Part shown: piece by piece, positions 1-12,900 of the stretch | How positions within the stretch are numbered: the stretch's first letter is position 1 | Layout: every line of letters begins with the position of its first letter | The notes under the pieces: generated by a model | Database searches by the model: none | What the model saw: the letters and a program-made list of their open reading frames with translations, nothing else | Told to the model about the DNA's origin: nothing | Assembly (NCBI RefSeq): GCF_036323735.1 | Contig: NC_086031.1 | Location: 44,625,225-44,689,224, forward strand | Direction: 5' to 3' | DNA from: Rattus norvegicus | Lineage: Eukaryota > Chordata > Mammalia > Rodentia > Muridae | Length of the DNA: 64,000 nucleotides | Position numbers and translations under genes: made by a program

Positions 1-540
1 TTCCTCTATTACTTTGGGTGTATCTGGTTTGATGTTTAAGTCCTTGATCCACTTGGACTTAAGCTTTGTTCAGGGTGATAAGAGTGGATTGATTTGCATT
101 CTTCTACATACTGACCTCCAGTTAAACCAGCACCATTTGATGAAAATGCTATCTTTTTTCAACTGGATGGTTTTAGCTCCTTTGTCAAAGATCAAGTGAC
201 CATAGGTGTGTCAGTTCATTTCTGGGTCCTCAATTCTATTCCACTGATTTAGCTGCCTATCTCTGTACCAATACCATGCAGTTTTTATCACTATTGCTCT
301 GTAATACTGCTTGAGGTCAGGGATGGTGATTACACCAGAAGTTCTTTTATTGTTGAGGATAGTTTTTGCTATCCTGAGTTTTTTGTTATTCCAAATGAAT
401 TTGGAAGTTGTTCTTTCTAACTCTCTGAAGAATTGAGTTGGATTTTTGATGGGGATTGCATTGAATCTGTAGATTGCTTTTGGCAAAAAGGCCATCTTTA
501 CTGTATTAATCCTGCCAATCCGTGAACATGGGAGGTTTTT
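1..540 (-). repeat. L1 ORF2 fragment, antisense
   Basis: Read on the minus strand, this segment encodes the part of murine L1 ORF2 that lies after the reverse transcriptase. It includes the recognisable stretches AIYRFNAIPIK and KTAWYWYRDR and the following residues. An open frame remains at 211-495, and the similarity continues in a broken frame down to base 1, so the copy runs off the window edge. It ends abruptly near 540 and was 5'-truncated there. It lies downstream of the C4bpa 3' end, in the same orientation as that gene. Confidence 0.9.
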
Positions 541-2860
541 TTCATAGTACCCAAACTAATTATAATTTTATTCTATTCTGGACTACCGAATAAATGTACT
601 GGAATGTAACATAAGTAATAAATGAGAAAATTATTATTCAACTAGCACCTAACAGTTTTTTAAAAGTCTTAAAATAATTATCAAATTAGTGGAGATATTT
701 TGGAGTGACATTTGGTGCCATGAGGAGGGTCATGTAGTCTCGAATGCTGATGGCAAAATATGGAGAAAAGATTAGCAAGAGGAGGTGTGTGAAAAAGAAG
801 TGCCAGATAATTATTCATATCTGGTCCCAAAGTCCTGGGCACTGTGCTCTCTTGTCACCCCAGATGCTGGAAATGGCTAAAGAACAGTGCTACTGGAGGC
901 TGCAGAGGGACAGTCCATTTGGATGTTCTGTGTTTAAAGCTGTGCAGCTCTATAGAAATCTGTGACACAGCCATTTTTAATGTGATGTATCTGCACACCT
1001 CCTGTTATTGACCTGATAAGTAAATAGTAGTAATAATTTCTCAATGTTATTCAATATTTTGCTATTAAATATCACACACCCCCTTCCTCGCCTCCTACAC
1101 ACATCATTGATGAACACACAAGTGGTTGAATGGCTCTTCCTTCTCTTGTAAATTCTCCTGGCAGGTTTTTTTTTTTAAATCATTTTCCTCATACTCATTT
1201 TCAAGCTCTGGGATCATTTTTTTCCCCATGAGTAATGAATATGAGATCAACACTGTCCACATAAGGTAGTAAAACAGAAACGCCAGCGAAGACCATGGAG
1301 TTCTGGGAGTGTTGGGGGGACCAATGGAGCTGATGATACACTCATTGCCCAGGATGACGTGGGAATCAAATGTGTCAGTGGGCTGTTGAATTATTATACA
1401 TTTTAATTAAGTAGTTTTTTTTTCAGGTGGCCTCAGCACATGTTTGATTTGTGAGGATATAACAAGTAGTATCAGTATATGCCAGTTCATAGGGAGAGAT
1501 GACTCTGAAAACTGGGAAGGGTATGGTTGTTGGGGGCAATAGAAGATACCCAACCAGGAACTGCATAGAGAGAGAGTGGTAAACTTAGCATGTCGGCTGA
1601 TGTGTTCATACAAAATATGTGACTCTAGAGCAACTCTCTACACCTGCTCTTACCTCCTTGGCCTACCCTGAACTTACTACAAACAGCTCCATGATAGCCC
1701 CCTTCTTTTCAGTATGCTTTGCTGTTACTGGGCGTTAGTGCTCCTGGAGTCTATAAGTGGATGCACACCCCAAGCCCTCATCAGGATGAGGCTAGCTCAG
1801 AGACTTGTTCCACATGTCTTCAGGGAGCTGTCGCTATGACTGGGCCCCTGGGGGCAACATCAGCAGCACTTTCCATAATGGTCCCTCTTAGGCTCTCTTT
1901 CTTTTTCTGTCTTTCCTCTCGGTGCTTACCAGAATCTTATAAGTACATCAGCTGCCCCAATTGCTTGTATATTGGAAAATTCAAAAAAACAGACACCCAG
2001 GAAAGCTATTCCAAGTCAACTGTTACTATTAGGCAATAGCATGTACGATGGCAGACATGAGCTTTCCATGACACATGTGCCACTCTCACAGGGCATTGGT
2101 CTCAATTAAGGCCCAGTGAAAATGTGCTGTGTGCCACGACTACCTTACAGTATGTCTGGGCAAAGTAAATGAAGAGAATAAAGTTCCCCACAGTGCTCCA
2201 TGTGAAGTGACAATGGGAGGCGCTCAGACAAGAATGAGGAAGGCTCAGAGGAAGCAAGGATGGTGCCAACAAAGAGAACTCAGATACAAAAGATAGTGAT
2301 ACAGGCTTTCTCCTCAGATATCGGGAGAGTGGCTCCAGCCATGTTAACTCAATATCAAGGAAAATGGTGATCAAATTGGATGGAAGCCTTGAGAGTACAC
2401 AGATGACTGATGTGGACTTCTTTGAACTTCCTTCTCTCAGGTTGGAGTGAGGTCAGAGAGATGGCCTGAGTCCTCTCATGGAGGTGATGGCTGGCACATG
2501 GCCTGAATGAAAGACACTATTCACAGTTCAGAGGAAGCCGAGTACCCTTCAGTGGGTAGCCTAGACTGGGCTGATTGTCTGTGGGAAGGGGAATCAGGAA
2601 TGTTGACAGTTTCTCTGAACTCTAAGGACTTGGATGATGTGCACCTGTGAGACTGAACAGGCCAGGGACACGACGGTGTGAGTGAACCAAAGTGAATTTT
2701 GTACTTCGTTTTTTAAAAATAAATGTATGATTAATTTTATATAGAAGTAAATGAATTACAAGAGCAAGATTGATTTTAATTGAAAAAAAGTACACATTGC
2801 ATTCCAAAAAGCAAATTTGAGTCACAAGATGACTAATTATTTCATAAACTTACATTATGC
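541..2860. other. 3' flank of C4bpa, no gene seen
   Basis: Mostly single-copy-looking DNA. Short open frames occur (for example 1719-2039 plus and 2102-2374 minus), but none resembles a known family, has flanking splice signals or shows coding-like composition. I saw no recognisable SINE or LTR, only short T and A runs. Confidence 0.5.
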
Positions 2861-2885
2861 TTTAATGAATTATTCTAAGCAGATA

Positions 2886-2891
2886 TTTATT
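2886..2891 (-). promoter_or_regulatory. C4bpa: AATAAA polyadenylation signal of C4bpa
   Basis: The plus strand reads TTTATT, which is AATAAA on the gene strand. It lies about 115 bases past the C4bpa stop codon, so the 3' UTR would be short, with cleavage near 2865-2872. It is the nearest canonical signal downstream of the stop, and no competing one is seen between it and the stop. Confidence 0.7.
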
Positions 2892-3004
2892 ACCATGAAC
2901 ATTGGTGCCAAAGTTACAAAGGTTGCTAAAAATGCAGACGTTCTGCTTGGCACTGAAGTCAGAAAGCCCATGAGGTACTTCTTCCTCCTTGAGAGAACAC
3001 CCGC

Positions 3005-3172
3005 TCATAACTCCCGGTCAACGTGCTTTGCCTTGTCTATCTGGAGCTGTAATTGTTTAATCTCCAGAGTCAGCTTGTAGACCTCCAGGGCCATTTTCAC
3101 GTCATTTGAATTTGGCAGACATTGCATGAGCTTCTTGCCTGCAAACACGTGCTCACAGTCTTTAGGGACCTC
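3005..3172 (-). CDS. C4bpa: C4bpa last exon: oligomerisation helix
   Basis: Starts after a TCTTTCAG acceptor in phase 0 and encodes 55 residues before TGA. It opens with EVPKDCEHVFAGKK and MQCLPN, giving two cysteines about a dozen residues apart. It then continues as an amphipathic, Leu/Ile-rich helix (ALEVYKLTLEIKQLQLQ) and ends DREL. In the human chain the matching segment forms the disulfide-linked core that joins alpha chains and accepts the beta chain. Both cysteines are kept here. Confidence 0.95.
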   Translation of the reverse strand, partial: EVPKDCEHVFAGKKLMQCLPNSNDVKMALEVYKLTLEIKQLQLQIDKAKHVDREL

Positions 3173-6100
3173 CTGAAAGAGATGCAGGTTTGAGATAGCA
3201 GTGAGGGGCTTCAGCTGACCATCAAGAAATAGAGCAACAGTATATTACATGGTCTAGAAAAATAGAAGGCAGTGTTTCTAGGTCTATAGAACCTCACTTG
3301 TATGAGGATTTAGTGTTTCATATATTCAAATGAAAATAGAAAAATGTGCTGTGCCAACTCCCCCAAATCACTCAACAGGAAAAAAAGAACAGCCAGGGTC
3401 TCTAAATGACTTAGACATGATCCACGTCAGGTCAGAGGCCAGCACCTTTGGCTGGGAAAAAGCATTTTAGTGTTTGATGGCACGGATGTTCTTGATCTGT
3501 GTTATTTACCTGCTCACATCTGGGCACCTTTGGGTACCAGGTTCCATTCTCCGAACAAGTGATGCTTTGGGAACCTAGCATGACAAAGCCCGAGTCACAT
3601 TGGATGGTGACATTTTCAGTTTCGACATATTGATCTTTATTAGTAGACAGTACTCCATTTCCTATCTCTGGTTTCCGACATAGAGCTATAAAGAAAACAT
3701 GTTTTAGATAACCGTGATCTGAGGGAAAAGACATGGTAATAGTCTACAATAAAAAGAATGAACTGAACTTGCATGTCGTTTATTCTGTTTTTCATTTATT
3801 TTGTTAGCAAAATATTGAGCATTTGTGACAGTGTATGCATATAATATGGTTTTGACATAGTCCTGCTAAGTGAGTAAAAAAGAAAATTCGGATACAGAAA
3901 AGGTAAGAAATTTGTCCATAGGTGTAATCAATTTAATCAATAAACATGGCAGGATATTTGAAAAGTGTACATGACCCCAGGTTCTTCTGTGACATATTTC
4001 CAGAACTTATTGCAAATAGTTCTGCAAGACTTTGATCATAAACTTCTGATAGTTTTATTTGTACAGTGGGAATAATTATGTTAGATCATAAATTTCTGCA
4101 AATGTAGCTCTATTAATAGTATGTGAACATAAAATAAAACCTAATTTTGACTCCTCTTGTTCCTTATAATTAATTGGCGCTGGGTTTTCTCAACATACAC
4201 CATCTACATCGTGGTAGGCAGTACCTTATCAGAACTTCTGATGGTAAAACCTGGCCCTCTAATATTTGAAAGTAGCCCAACAGAGCCTGCATTGATGCCA
4301 GAATGAGTTTTATTGAAAATTTCATATAGGACCATGCATGTAATTACAAAATATTTGGCCCCCAGAATATTTCTGAAAACATAAATAAAGAAAGTGACAA
4401 TATGAGCTGCCTCAAGAAGGTTGATACTTGTGACCGGGAGAAAAAAGTAGAGGGTAGTGATATTGTGTATAGTTTTTATAGTTTTGTACGGAATATAATC
4501 TGTTTATATTTTTATTTAAAATAGACAAAATTGGCTCTATCAGAGACCACAAAGACCATAAGAAATTCAGGTAGGCCACCCACCTGCCAGACTGTCCTGC
4601 TCTCTCACTCTCTCAGCCTCCTCCTATCCTATTCCCAGCCCACACTTCCTCCATGTCCTCCTAGCTACCTTGCCACAGTCACAGAGACTCCCCACTCTAT
4701 CAGAGACTACACAGACTGCTAGCAGTCCAGGTAGGCTGCTCACCTGACCCTGCCAAACTCCCCAAATCTTTCATCCTCTTGTATTTATCCACCCTATCCA
4801 AACATAAGCCCACAGACCTATAGACACCTGATTTTTCAATAAAGGAACCAGGAACACACAATGGGAAAATGAGAATGTCTTCGATACATGGTGCTGGTCT
4901 AGCTGGGTGTTGGTTGGTATATAGAAGAATAAGTTGATTCATATCTATCACTCTGCACAGAACTCAAGTCCAAGTGGATCAGAGACATTAACATAAAACT
5001 CAGGTTCATTGAGTCTGTTTGAAGATAACCTTGAGTGCACTGGCACAAGAGACAATTTCCTGAACAGAATACCAATAGCGCAGGCACTGAGATCAACAAT
5101 CAGTAAATGGGACCATGTGAAATTGAAAAGCCTCTGTAGAATGCCATCATTCGGACAAAATGGCAGCCTACAGAATGGTAAAAGGTTTTCAGCAACTCCA
5201 CATCAGATAGAGGGCTAATATCTGAAGCGTATAAATAACTCAAGAAAACTAGATAACAAGAAAACAAATAAACCAATTTTTAAAAGGGACACAGATCTAA
5301 ACAGAGAATTCTCAACAGAGAAGACCAAACTGGCCAAAGAAACACTTAAAGAAATGTTCAATATCCTTAGCCATCAGGGAAATGTAAATCAAAGCTACTT
5401 TGAGTTTGCATCTTATCTGTCAGAATGGCTAAGATCAATAACACAATGACAGCTCATGCTGGTAAGGATGTGGAGTAAGGGGAACACTCCTCCTTTGCTA
5501 GTGGGAGTGAAAACTCCTATAACCACTCTAGAAATCAATATGGTGGTTCCTCAGACAACTTCAGATCAATCTACCTCAATACTCAATTATACCACCCTTT
5601 GGGTATATATACCCAACCACAAAAGACACTTGTTCAACTATGTTCACAGTGGCTTTATTCATTTTAGGTGGAAACTAGAAACAACCTAGATGCCCCTGGA
5701 CAAAAAAATGGATAAGGAAGATATCGTACATTTACACAATAGAGTTAACACTCAGATGTTAGAAAGGAAAAGGTGACATCACGAAATTTGCAGGCAAATG
5801 GATGGAACTAGAAAATAAATCATCCTGAGTGAGGTAACCCAGACCTAGAATGACAACCATGATATGTACTCACTTATAACTGGATATTAGATGTTAAGTC
5901 AATGATAAAAATGCTACAATCCACAAACCCAGAAAGGCTAAATAACAAGGAGGGCTCTAAGGGGGATACATAGATCTTCCTAGGAAGAGAGAATAGAGTA
6001 GATTTTTGTTGGGTGGAGTAGGGGTGGGTGGACATGGAAATAAGAGGGATCCGGTGGGAGAAGGAAGGGAATGATAGAGGGAGAAAACACTGGGAGAGAT

Positions 6101-6878
6101 GACTGCAACATTGCAGGGAATGGGGGTGAGTGCTAAGGAAACCTAGTCTAGTAGAAACTCTCAGAATTCTATGAGGATACTAACAAGGACTCCTAGTAAT
6201 GGATTCAGAGCCTAAACAGACTGTCCTCTGTAACCAGGCAAAGCTTCCAGAGATAGGACTGAGACACCAACCCAGCCACAAAACCTTCAACCTGTAATCT
6301 ATCCTGCCTGCTAGTTGTACTAGGGCAATGGTACAGAACTTGGCACAGAACCTGTGGGAGTGGCCAACTGATGACCTGTCTACTTTGAGGCCCATACCAT
6401 GAGGGAGCCCAAGTCTAATACTGCCTAGATAACCTGAAATCAGAGACTAGATAGACATATGATTTAAAAAAACATAAAATGCATAAAATGATTCCTAATG
6501 ATATCCTTATGTACTTATAGAAGGTGCTTGGCCCAAGTGTCATTAAAGAGGCTACCAGTGTTGGCTGATAGCAGCAGATACAGAGACCCACAGCCAAACA
6601 TTAGGCAGAGAGGAAGCCCAACTGACGATCTCCATTGGGCCCCTCCCCTTGGAACTTGAGGAACCTTGTAGAAGAGGGTAAGAAAGAAATATAGGAGACA
6701 AAGGTGTCAGGATACTAGGAGAATGGGGCCCAAGGACATCAACTAAGCAGAGCTCATAGGGGTTCAGAGTCTGAAATGGCAATCATGGACCCTGCCTGAG
6801 TCTGTCTGTGCTAGGTTCTCTGCATATATGTTATAGTTGTTAGCTTGACAATTTTTTTGGACCCCTGACAGTGAGAAT

Positions 6879-6918
<40 letters not shown>

Positions 6919-9900
6919 CCCCCCCCTCTCTCTCTCCTGTTCTTGAGACTCTTTTCCTCCTGGTTTGCTTCACTCAGCCTTGATATGAAGATTTATGTCT
7001 TATCTGATCTTGTTAGGCCATATTCAGTGGACTTTCCTGGGAGGCTTGCTCATTTCTGAAAGGAAATGGAGGCTGAGTGGATCTGGGGGAGAGGAGAGGT
7101 GGGATTGCGGGAGGCAGGTGGAAAAAATGGAAGGAGGGGGAATCTGCAATGGGAATGTATTGAAAACAAAAAGTTAAAAAGGAGGGAAGGAAAGAATGAA
7201 GGGATGGAGGGAGGAAGGAGGAAGAAAAAAGAAACCCATATCATTACAAGAAAAAATTAATGAAATGTTTTGTCCTTCATTCTGTGGCAGAGAATAACTT
7301 TGCTATTCATTCCTGACAGCGATTCTACCCCTGTGGCCATGGGGTGGAAGGAAGTGTCATTACCTTTACACTGTGGAGCTGCTGGTGTCCATTGTGAATA
7401 CCAGCAGGAGATGGTTGCCTCTCCAACCAGTCTGTATCCTTCTTCACATTCATATGTAACCTGAGTTCTGACGTAGTATGAAGAAGATTTTGTATAACGT
7501 CCGTGAGCAATGGCAGGCGGAAAATCACAACCTTGATAATGAAACACAGAAGAGAAGGCGAGCTTGTAAAATGTGTCAACCAGCACCTCTCAGGATTTAT
7601 GTATCTTGGGTGTTTCATGCTATGCTTCTTGCTTCCCTACCTGTAAGATCACTGGACCAAAGTCAGGGACTTGTACTACCTTCCTGGAAGTCTTTGGTTC
7701 GGAACCTTGGACACTTCAAACTATACATGGAATAATTTGGACTGTGACTTTTCTCCTTCGATCTACAAGTTAAAGGTTTAGCCCCCAGATGACACTATTG
7801 GGCAGTATTAGAAACTGTGAGGTGGGGCCTCATCGGAGGTCCTTAGGTCACTCGGGGCTTGCTCTTTATGGAGAATGTGTATCTCCGGCACCCTCCTCTC
7901 TTTCTTTGTTCTCTGGTTCATGACTATGCAAATTGTTTTGCTCCAGCTTACACTCTTGTCGTGATGTGTCACCTTTACGCAAGTCCAAATCAATGGGGGT
8001 CAATAGACCCAAATCTGAAACAAACTGAACCTTTCTTCTATGTAAGTTGATTGTCTCAGGTGTCTGTGGTACTGACAGAAAGCTGACAACACAAGCCCTT
8101 CCCTTTTCCTTCCTTTTACAGACAATTCATTTACAGTGTCTGGGGTCCATTTTTTACACAAAAAGACTGGATCCCATTCTGCGTTACACCTTGTTTGTGT
8201 TGTACAATATACGATCAGTTCTATATTTAGTGTTAAGATGTGTAAACGATGCCAAAATTTTTCTCACTAAACTATTTAGGAGAGTCAAGTTGAAGACCCT
8301 GGTGATACAGAGAGGGGCGGTCTGCTTTTCCTTTTTTCCCGATAACAGTACAAATTTTCACAAAAATAACGCTCTCAAACCTCTGCCCTTTCCATCCCTA
8401 AAATAAGGTATGTGTTGTCTTCCTGCTTGTCAACACAGCCAGATCCCAGTAGGATGAGAGGAATTGTGGGAATAGACTATAGTGCTTGATCTTAGCTATC
8501 CTAGCTTTGAGACTAGGACTACCCTCTCATTACCTGTTACTTCTCTTAGGTCTATGGTTCTTTCTTAAAAACAGTAGTTGAGACCACATTCCAAGTCATT
8601 GCTTTGGAAGACTTACTTCCTGGGTGTTTCTTTTGGAAAATGTTCTTAAACTGCTCTCTGTTTTTCATCTTACCAACTGGTCTGTTCTTTCAGTAGAGGG
8701 ACTCTACCACAGACTTTGAGGAATTTGGGGAAGTTGAATTTTCCTCCCTTTAAAACATGTCCATAAAATATGGCAAAGACGTTCAGTGCGCCTATAATCT
8801 CTGAGTCCTCATTCTCTAGCCAAATAGCTCGCCCATCTCCACCAAGAAAATGTTTACTGCGCATTTTGTTTTAGAAGAAAACAAAGATAAATAAAAATAG
8901 TAGCTTTATCATCACGATAATGAACAACACAAGATACAGAGCAACCATCTGGAAAGGAGCACAGGAGAATGAATGGGCATGTGCACACTCAATTCCTCCC
9001 TGAGGACCCCACCTATGAAAATGGCACCACCCATACTCAAGATAGGTCTTCCCAGCTCAACTTGATCAAAATAATCCTACCCTGTATATAGCCCACCCGA
9101 CATATACACCACCACACTGCCTAATCTAGCCAATCCCTCTCTGAGAGTCTCTTCTCAGGTGATTTGGCTGACAACTAAAACTGACCATAACAGCTATCTT
9201 TCTAAACTAACGGAAATAGAAGGATATTTCAAATTAAAGCAGTTACTACCACCAAGCTAGTATGGCAGGAGACACTTAAAGGGACACTGAACAGAGAAGC
9301 AAGCCATTTTCATAGATGAGAGCACAGAAAGTAATAAATAACCACGAGAGAAATATCTGAGCAAAATAGAGCTAGGAAGCACTCTATCGGGTGTAACAGG
9401 ATTAGCAAACCCCTAAAACTAATCGAGGAGAAAGTACAGAGCAAACAACTCAAGAAATGAGGAAACAACAGACAAAATCGCAGAAATTGGTAACTATCTC
9501 TTAATAGTAGCCTCATGTGTAAATGTTCTCAAATCATCAACAGAAAGACAGACACTAGCTGACTGATTCTGCAAACCAGATGGAACTTTCTGTGGTTTCC
9601 TATATACATTCACTGACTGGGAGTCAAAGTTTTAAGAGAGATCAATCACTGGGCGTGGTTGCACTCATCTTCAATCCCAGTGCTCAGGAGGCAGAGACAA
9701 GTGGATCTCTATGAATTCAAGGCCAGCTTGTTCTACAAAGCAAGTTCCAGGACAGCCAAGGTTAAACAGAGAAAACTCTGTCTTGAAAAGCAAGCAAGCA
9801 AACAAAAGTAAAGAAGAAGATCTATCAAGCAAGTCGTATGGCCGCCCTAGCAAGGGGACAACCCTGCACATGCGCAGTAAGTTGTCGACATCCAGACAAG

Positions 9901-12900
9901 GCTGGATGTCGGCGCCATCTTTGTTTCGCCACACCGCTCTCTACACAAGTGGAAAAAAATACGAGGGAGGATAGCTATTCCTAGTTTAATGAAATGAACA
10001 ATTCAATAATTCAACAAAAAGATACACAGGACTTCCTATGTATCCCAGCCTCAAGGTCGCCTTGTACTTAACTTTTCCTTGTATTGTCGCAATAAAATTT
10101 CTTTAATAACCTCCACACTATTTACAAAAAGAAACTCTGGGGCTGGAGAGAGATGGCGTGGTGGTTAAGAACACTGGCTGAGGGGTTGGGGATTTAGCTC
10201 AGTGGTAGAGCGCTTGCCTAGCAAGCGCAAGGCCCTGGGTTTGGTCCCCAGCCACGAAAAAAAGAAAAAAAGAAGGTGATGTCTATAAGGAGGCGATGGA
10301 TGGGAGAAAGGGGGCAGTGTGAAGATCCCTGCCTTCTCTGAAGGGCTTGCAGCAGCTGGTTTAAGTCCTGACAGTAGACGGACGCCAGGCCTATCTGCTT
10401 AGCAGTAAAGGCACCATTTCACATCCCTTGTTCACCGAAGCCCCGCGCTGAGACCACTGCCGAAGTGCTAGGCTCACGGAGGGCACTGTGCTTTCGGAGA
10501 TGTTCTTCTCTTGGTATTATATTTTTTTTCTTTTATAAAACTGTAATTTTAGTTGTGTATGTCCATTAGAATTTTCAAGAGGATTTAACATTGGTATCCT
10601 TTTTAAAGGACTCGGTATAATACCAAGAACACACAAATATGTTTTTATGTTAGAAAATATTTTTGGAAGATAGTAACAGAACCGAGATTAGAATTAGTTC
10701 TGCCAAAACCAGAACTCTTAGAAATCGAAACATCATTAATATGATTTAAAATATAATAATGTGATTTAAAATATAATAATGGATGATTGTGTCACTAGGG
10801 CACTTTAGTTATGTATGTACACCCCAGTGGAAAGAAACACCCAAGAGCTGGTACCGGGTGGTCCTCTGAAAGAGCCTGTTTATATGCAGAGCAGATAGAC
10901 AGAACGGTCCTGCAATTTTTCCCTGGTTTTCCACTCTCTCCCTAGGAGGAAATCATGTGCTCCCACTGGCTGAGGGGTTGGGGATTTAGCTCAGTGGTAG
11001 AGCGCTTGCCTAGCAAGCACAAGGCCCTGGGTTCGGTCCCCATCTACAAAAAAGAAAAAAAAAAAAAAGAAGACTGGCTGCTCTTCCAGAGGACCTGGGT
11101 TCAATTCCCAGCACCCACATGGCAGCTCACAACTGTCTGCAAGCGAATTCTTGTTCCATGAAATAGGATCTTAACACAAACATATATAAAGGCAAAATGC
11201 CCATGGACATAAAATAAAAATAAAATAAAATAGAAAAATAGAAAAGAACCCCCTGCCCAAAACATAGTTGTATACGTTCTTACTCTGATGACATGATGGT
11301 GTCCGGGGATGCCAGGTGCCATCTGACTTGCAAGTAGCTGTAAGCATTATATCATTTTGACATGTGTATGACACTTCGTCACCAAAGAAGTAAGTACAGT
11401 CGTTGTCAGGATGTGCCTTTTCATGTTGAATGACTCTAACACTCTTTGGGTCTGGTACTGGACAGCATATCTCTAGAGGGGGGAAAAAGGAGAATTAAAG
11501 GGTCAACTATATCAACACGAAGACATTCTTATCATTAATGATTCAATTTCTCAATTGAACTTCTCTTCACTGAAGGGAAATTTGGGTCGGCAGAAAAGGA
11601 AACCCAAACACTCAGTCTGTACCTCATATAAAATTTCTGAAACACTCAAATCTGGTCACTTCCTCCATGTAAGCACATGTTTGTTGTTTGAGAATTTCAA
11701 ACATACGTATAATGTCTTTTAATCAGGTCAGCTCCAATTCTCTCCACACATTCTCCCTTCTCCCCATTCCCTCTCAATGTCATGTTTCTTTAAACACACG
11801 GAGTGCACGTAACGCTTTCAGTATCTGCACAGGTCTAGGGCCATCTTCTGAGGCATGGGTAGCTTATCAGAGGCTGCATTCATGAACAAAGTGACAACAG
11901 AAATCCCACTCTCCATTTCTAGGCAACCATCAGCTGCTAATAGCTCTGTCTTGTCTCTAACTACAAGGGGAAAGTGGCTTGTTACTCCCAGAACATTTAT
12001 GCCTCTCTCGCACCAGTGGACAAATCTTGCTAGGCCGGTAACTATTGTAGCTTGCAACAGTTCACAGCTGGATAAGACTAATGATTATCCCCTCCCTCCC
12101 CAGTCGTGTGGGTACTACTCTGCAAGCATATAGGTTGATGCAAACTTGCCTTCTCCATGTTCTAAGACTCAAGTATGAGTGACGGCAATAGCCTACTATT
12201 GCATGCTACTGACCAATGGCTTATTAAAGAAGTAACCCATACCTGGCACTGAGCTTTATATTTGATAGCCTATGGTACCTGAGAGAGACACTGCCTCCCC
12301 TCCACACCATAATATACATATATAGTGTGTGTGTGTGTACATATGTATGTATGTTTTGAAGCTTATAAAACAGTGGGTTTCCAAATGGCTTTAAAACATC
12401 TTTAGTGTTATGTTTCCCCATACTTTCTCCTCTATCTTTCCTTCCATCCCATTTAAGACTTCCTATTCCATTTTCTGCCATTTCCCTCTCTATATCAACT
12501 GGATTTTTCTGCCTTCCCTTGAAATCCCATGCCATTGATCCTTACTATTTTACTAATATCTGTGGGTGCTACAAGTTAAACACATACCTAAGATACAAAG
12601 CCAGCATCCCCGTATGAAGGATGACACGCAATGATTTTCTTTCTAGGTCTAAGTTACCTCACTCAGAATGATTTCTAGCTCCAACAATTTACCTGAGAAT
12701 TTCATTTTCCATAACAGCTGAATAATATCCCATTGGGTAAACATATCACATTTATATCATCCATTGTCTCACTTGGGGTTTCATTGCTGTGAACAGACAC
12801 CATGACCAAGGCAACTCTTTTAAAGGAAAACATTTAATTGGGACTGGCTTACAGCTTCAGAGCTTCAGTCCATCATCATCATGGCGGGAAGGCATGACAG

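Noticed and set aside
8047..8406. 119-codon plus-strand open frame
   Set aside because: No domain, no coding-like composition and no splice or promoter context. It lies in a C4bpa intron.
10181..11069. tRNA genes suggested by A and B boxes
   Set aside because: Both are ID SINEs with A tails and target duplications. The tRNA-like part does not continue into a full acceptor stem.
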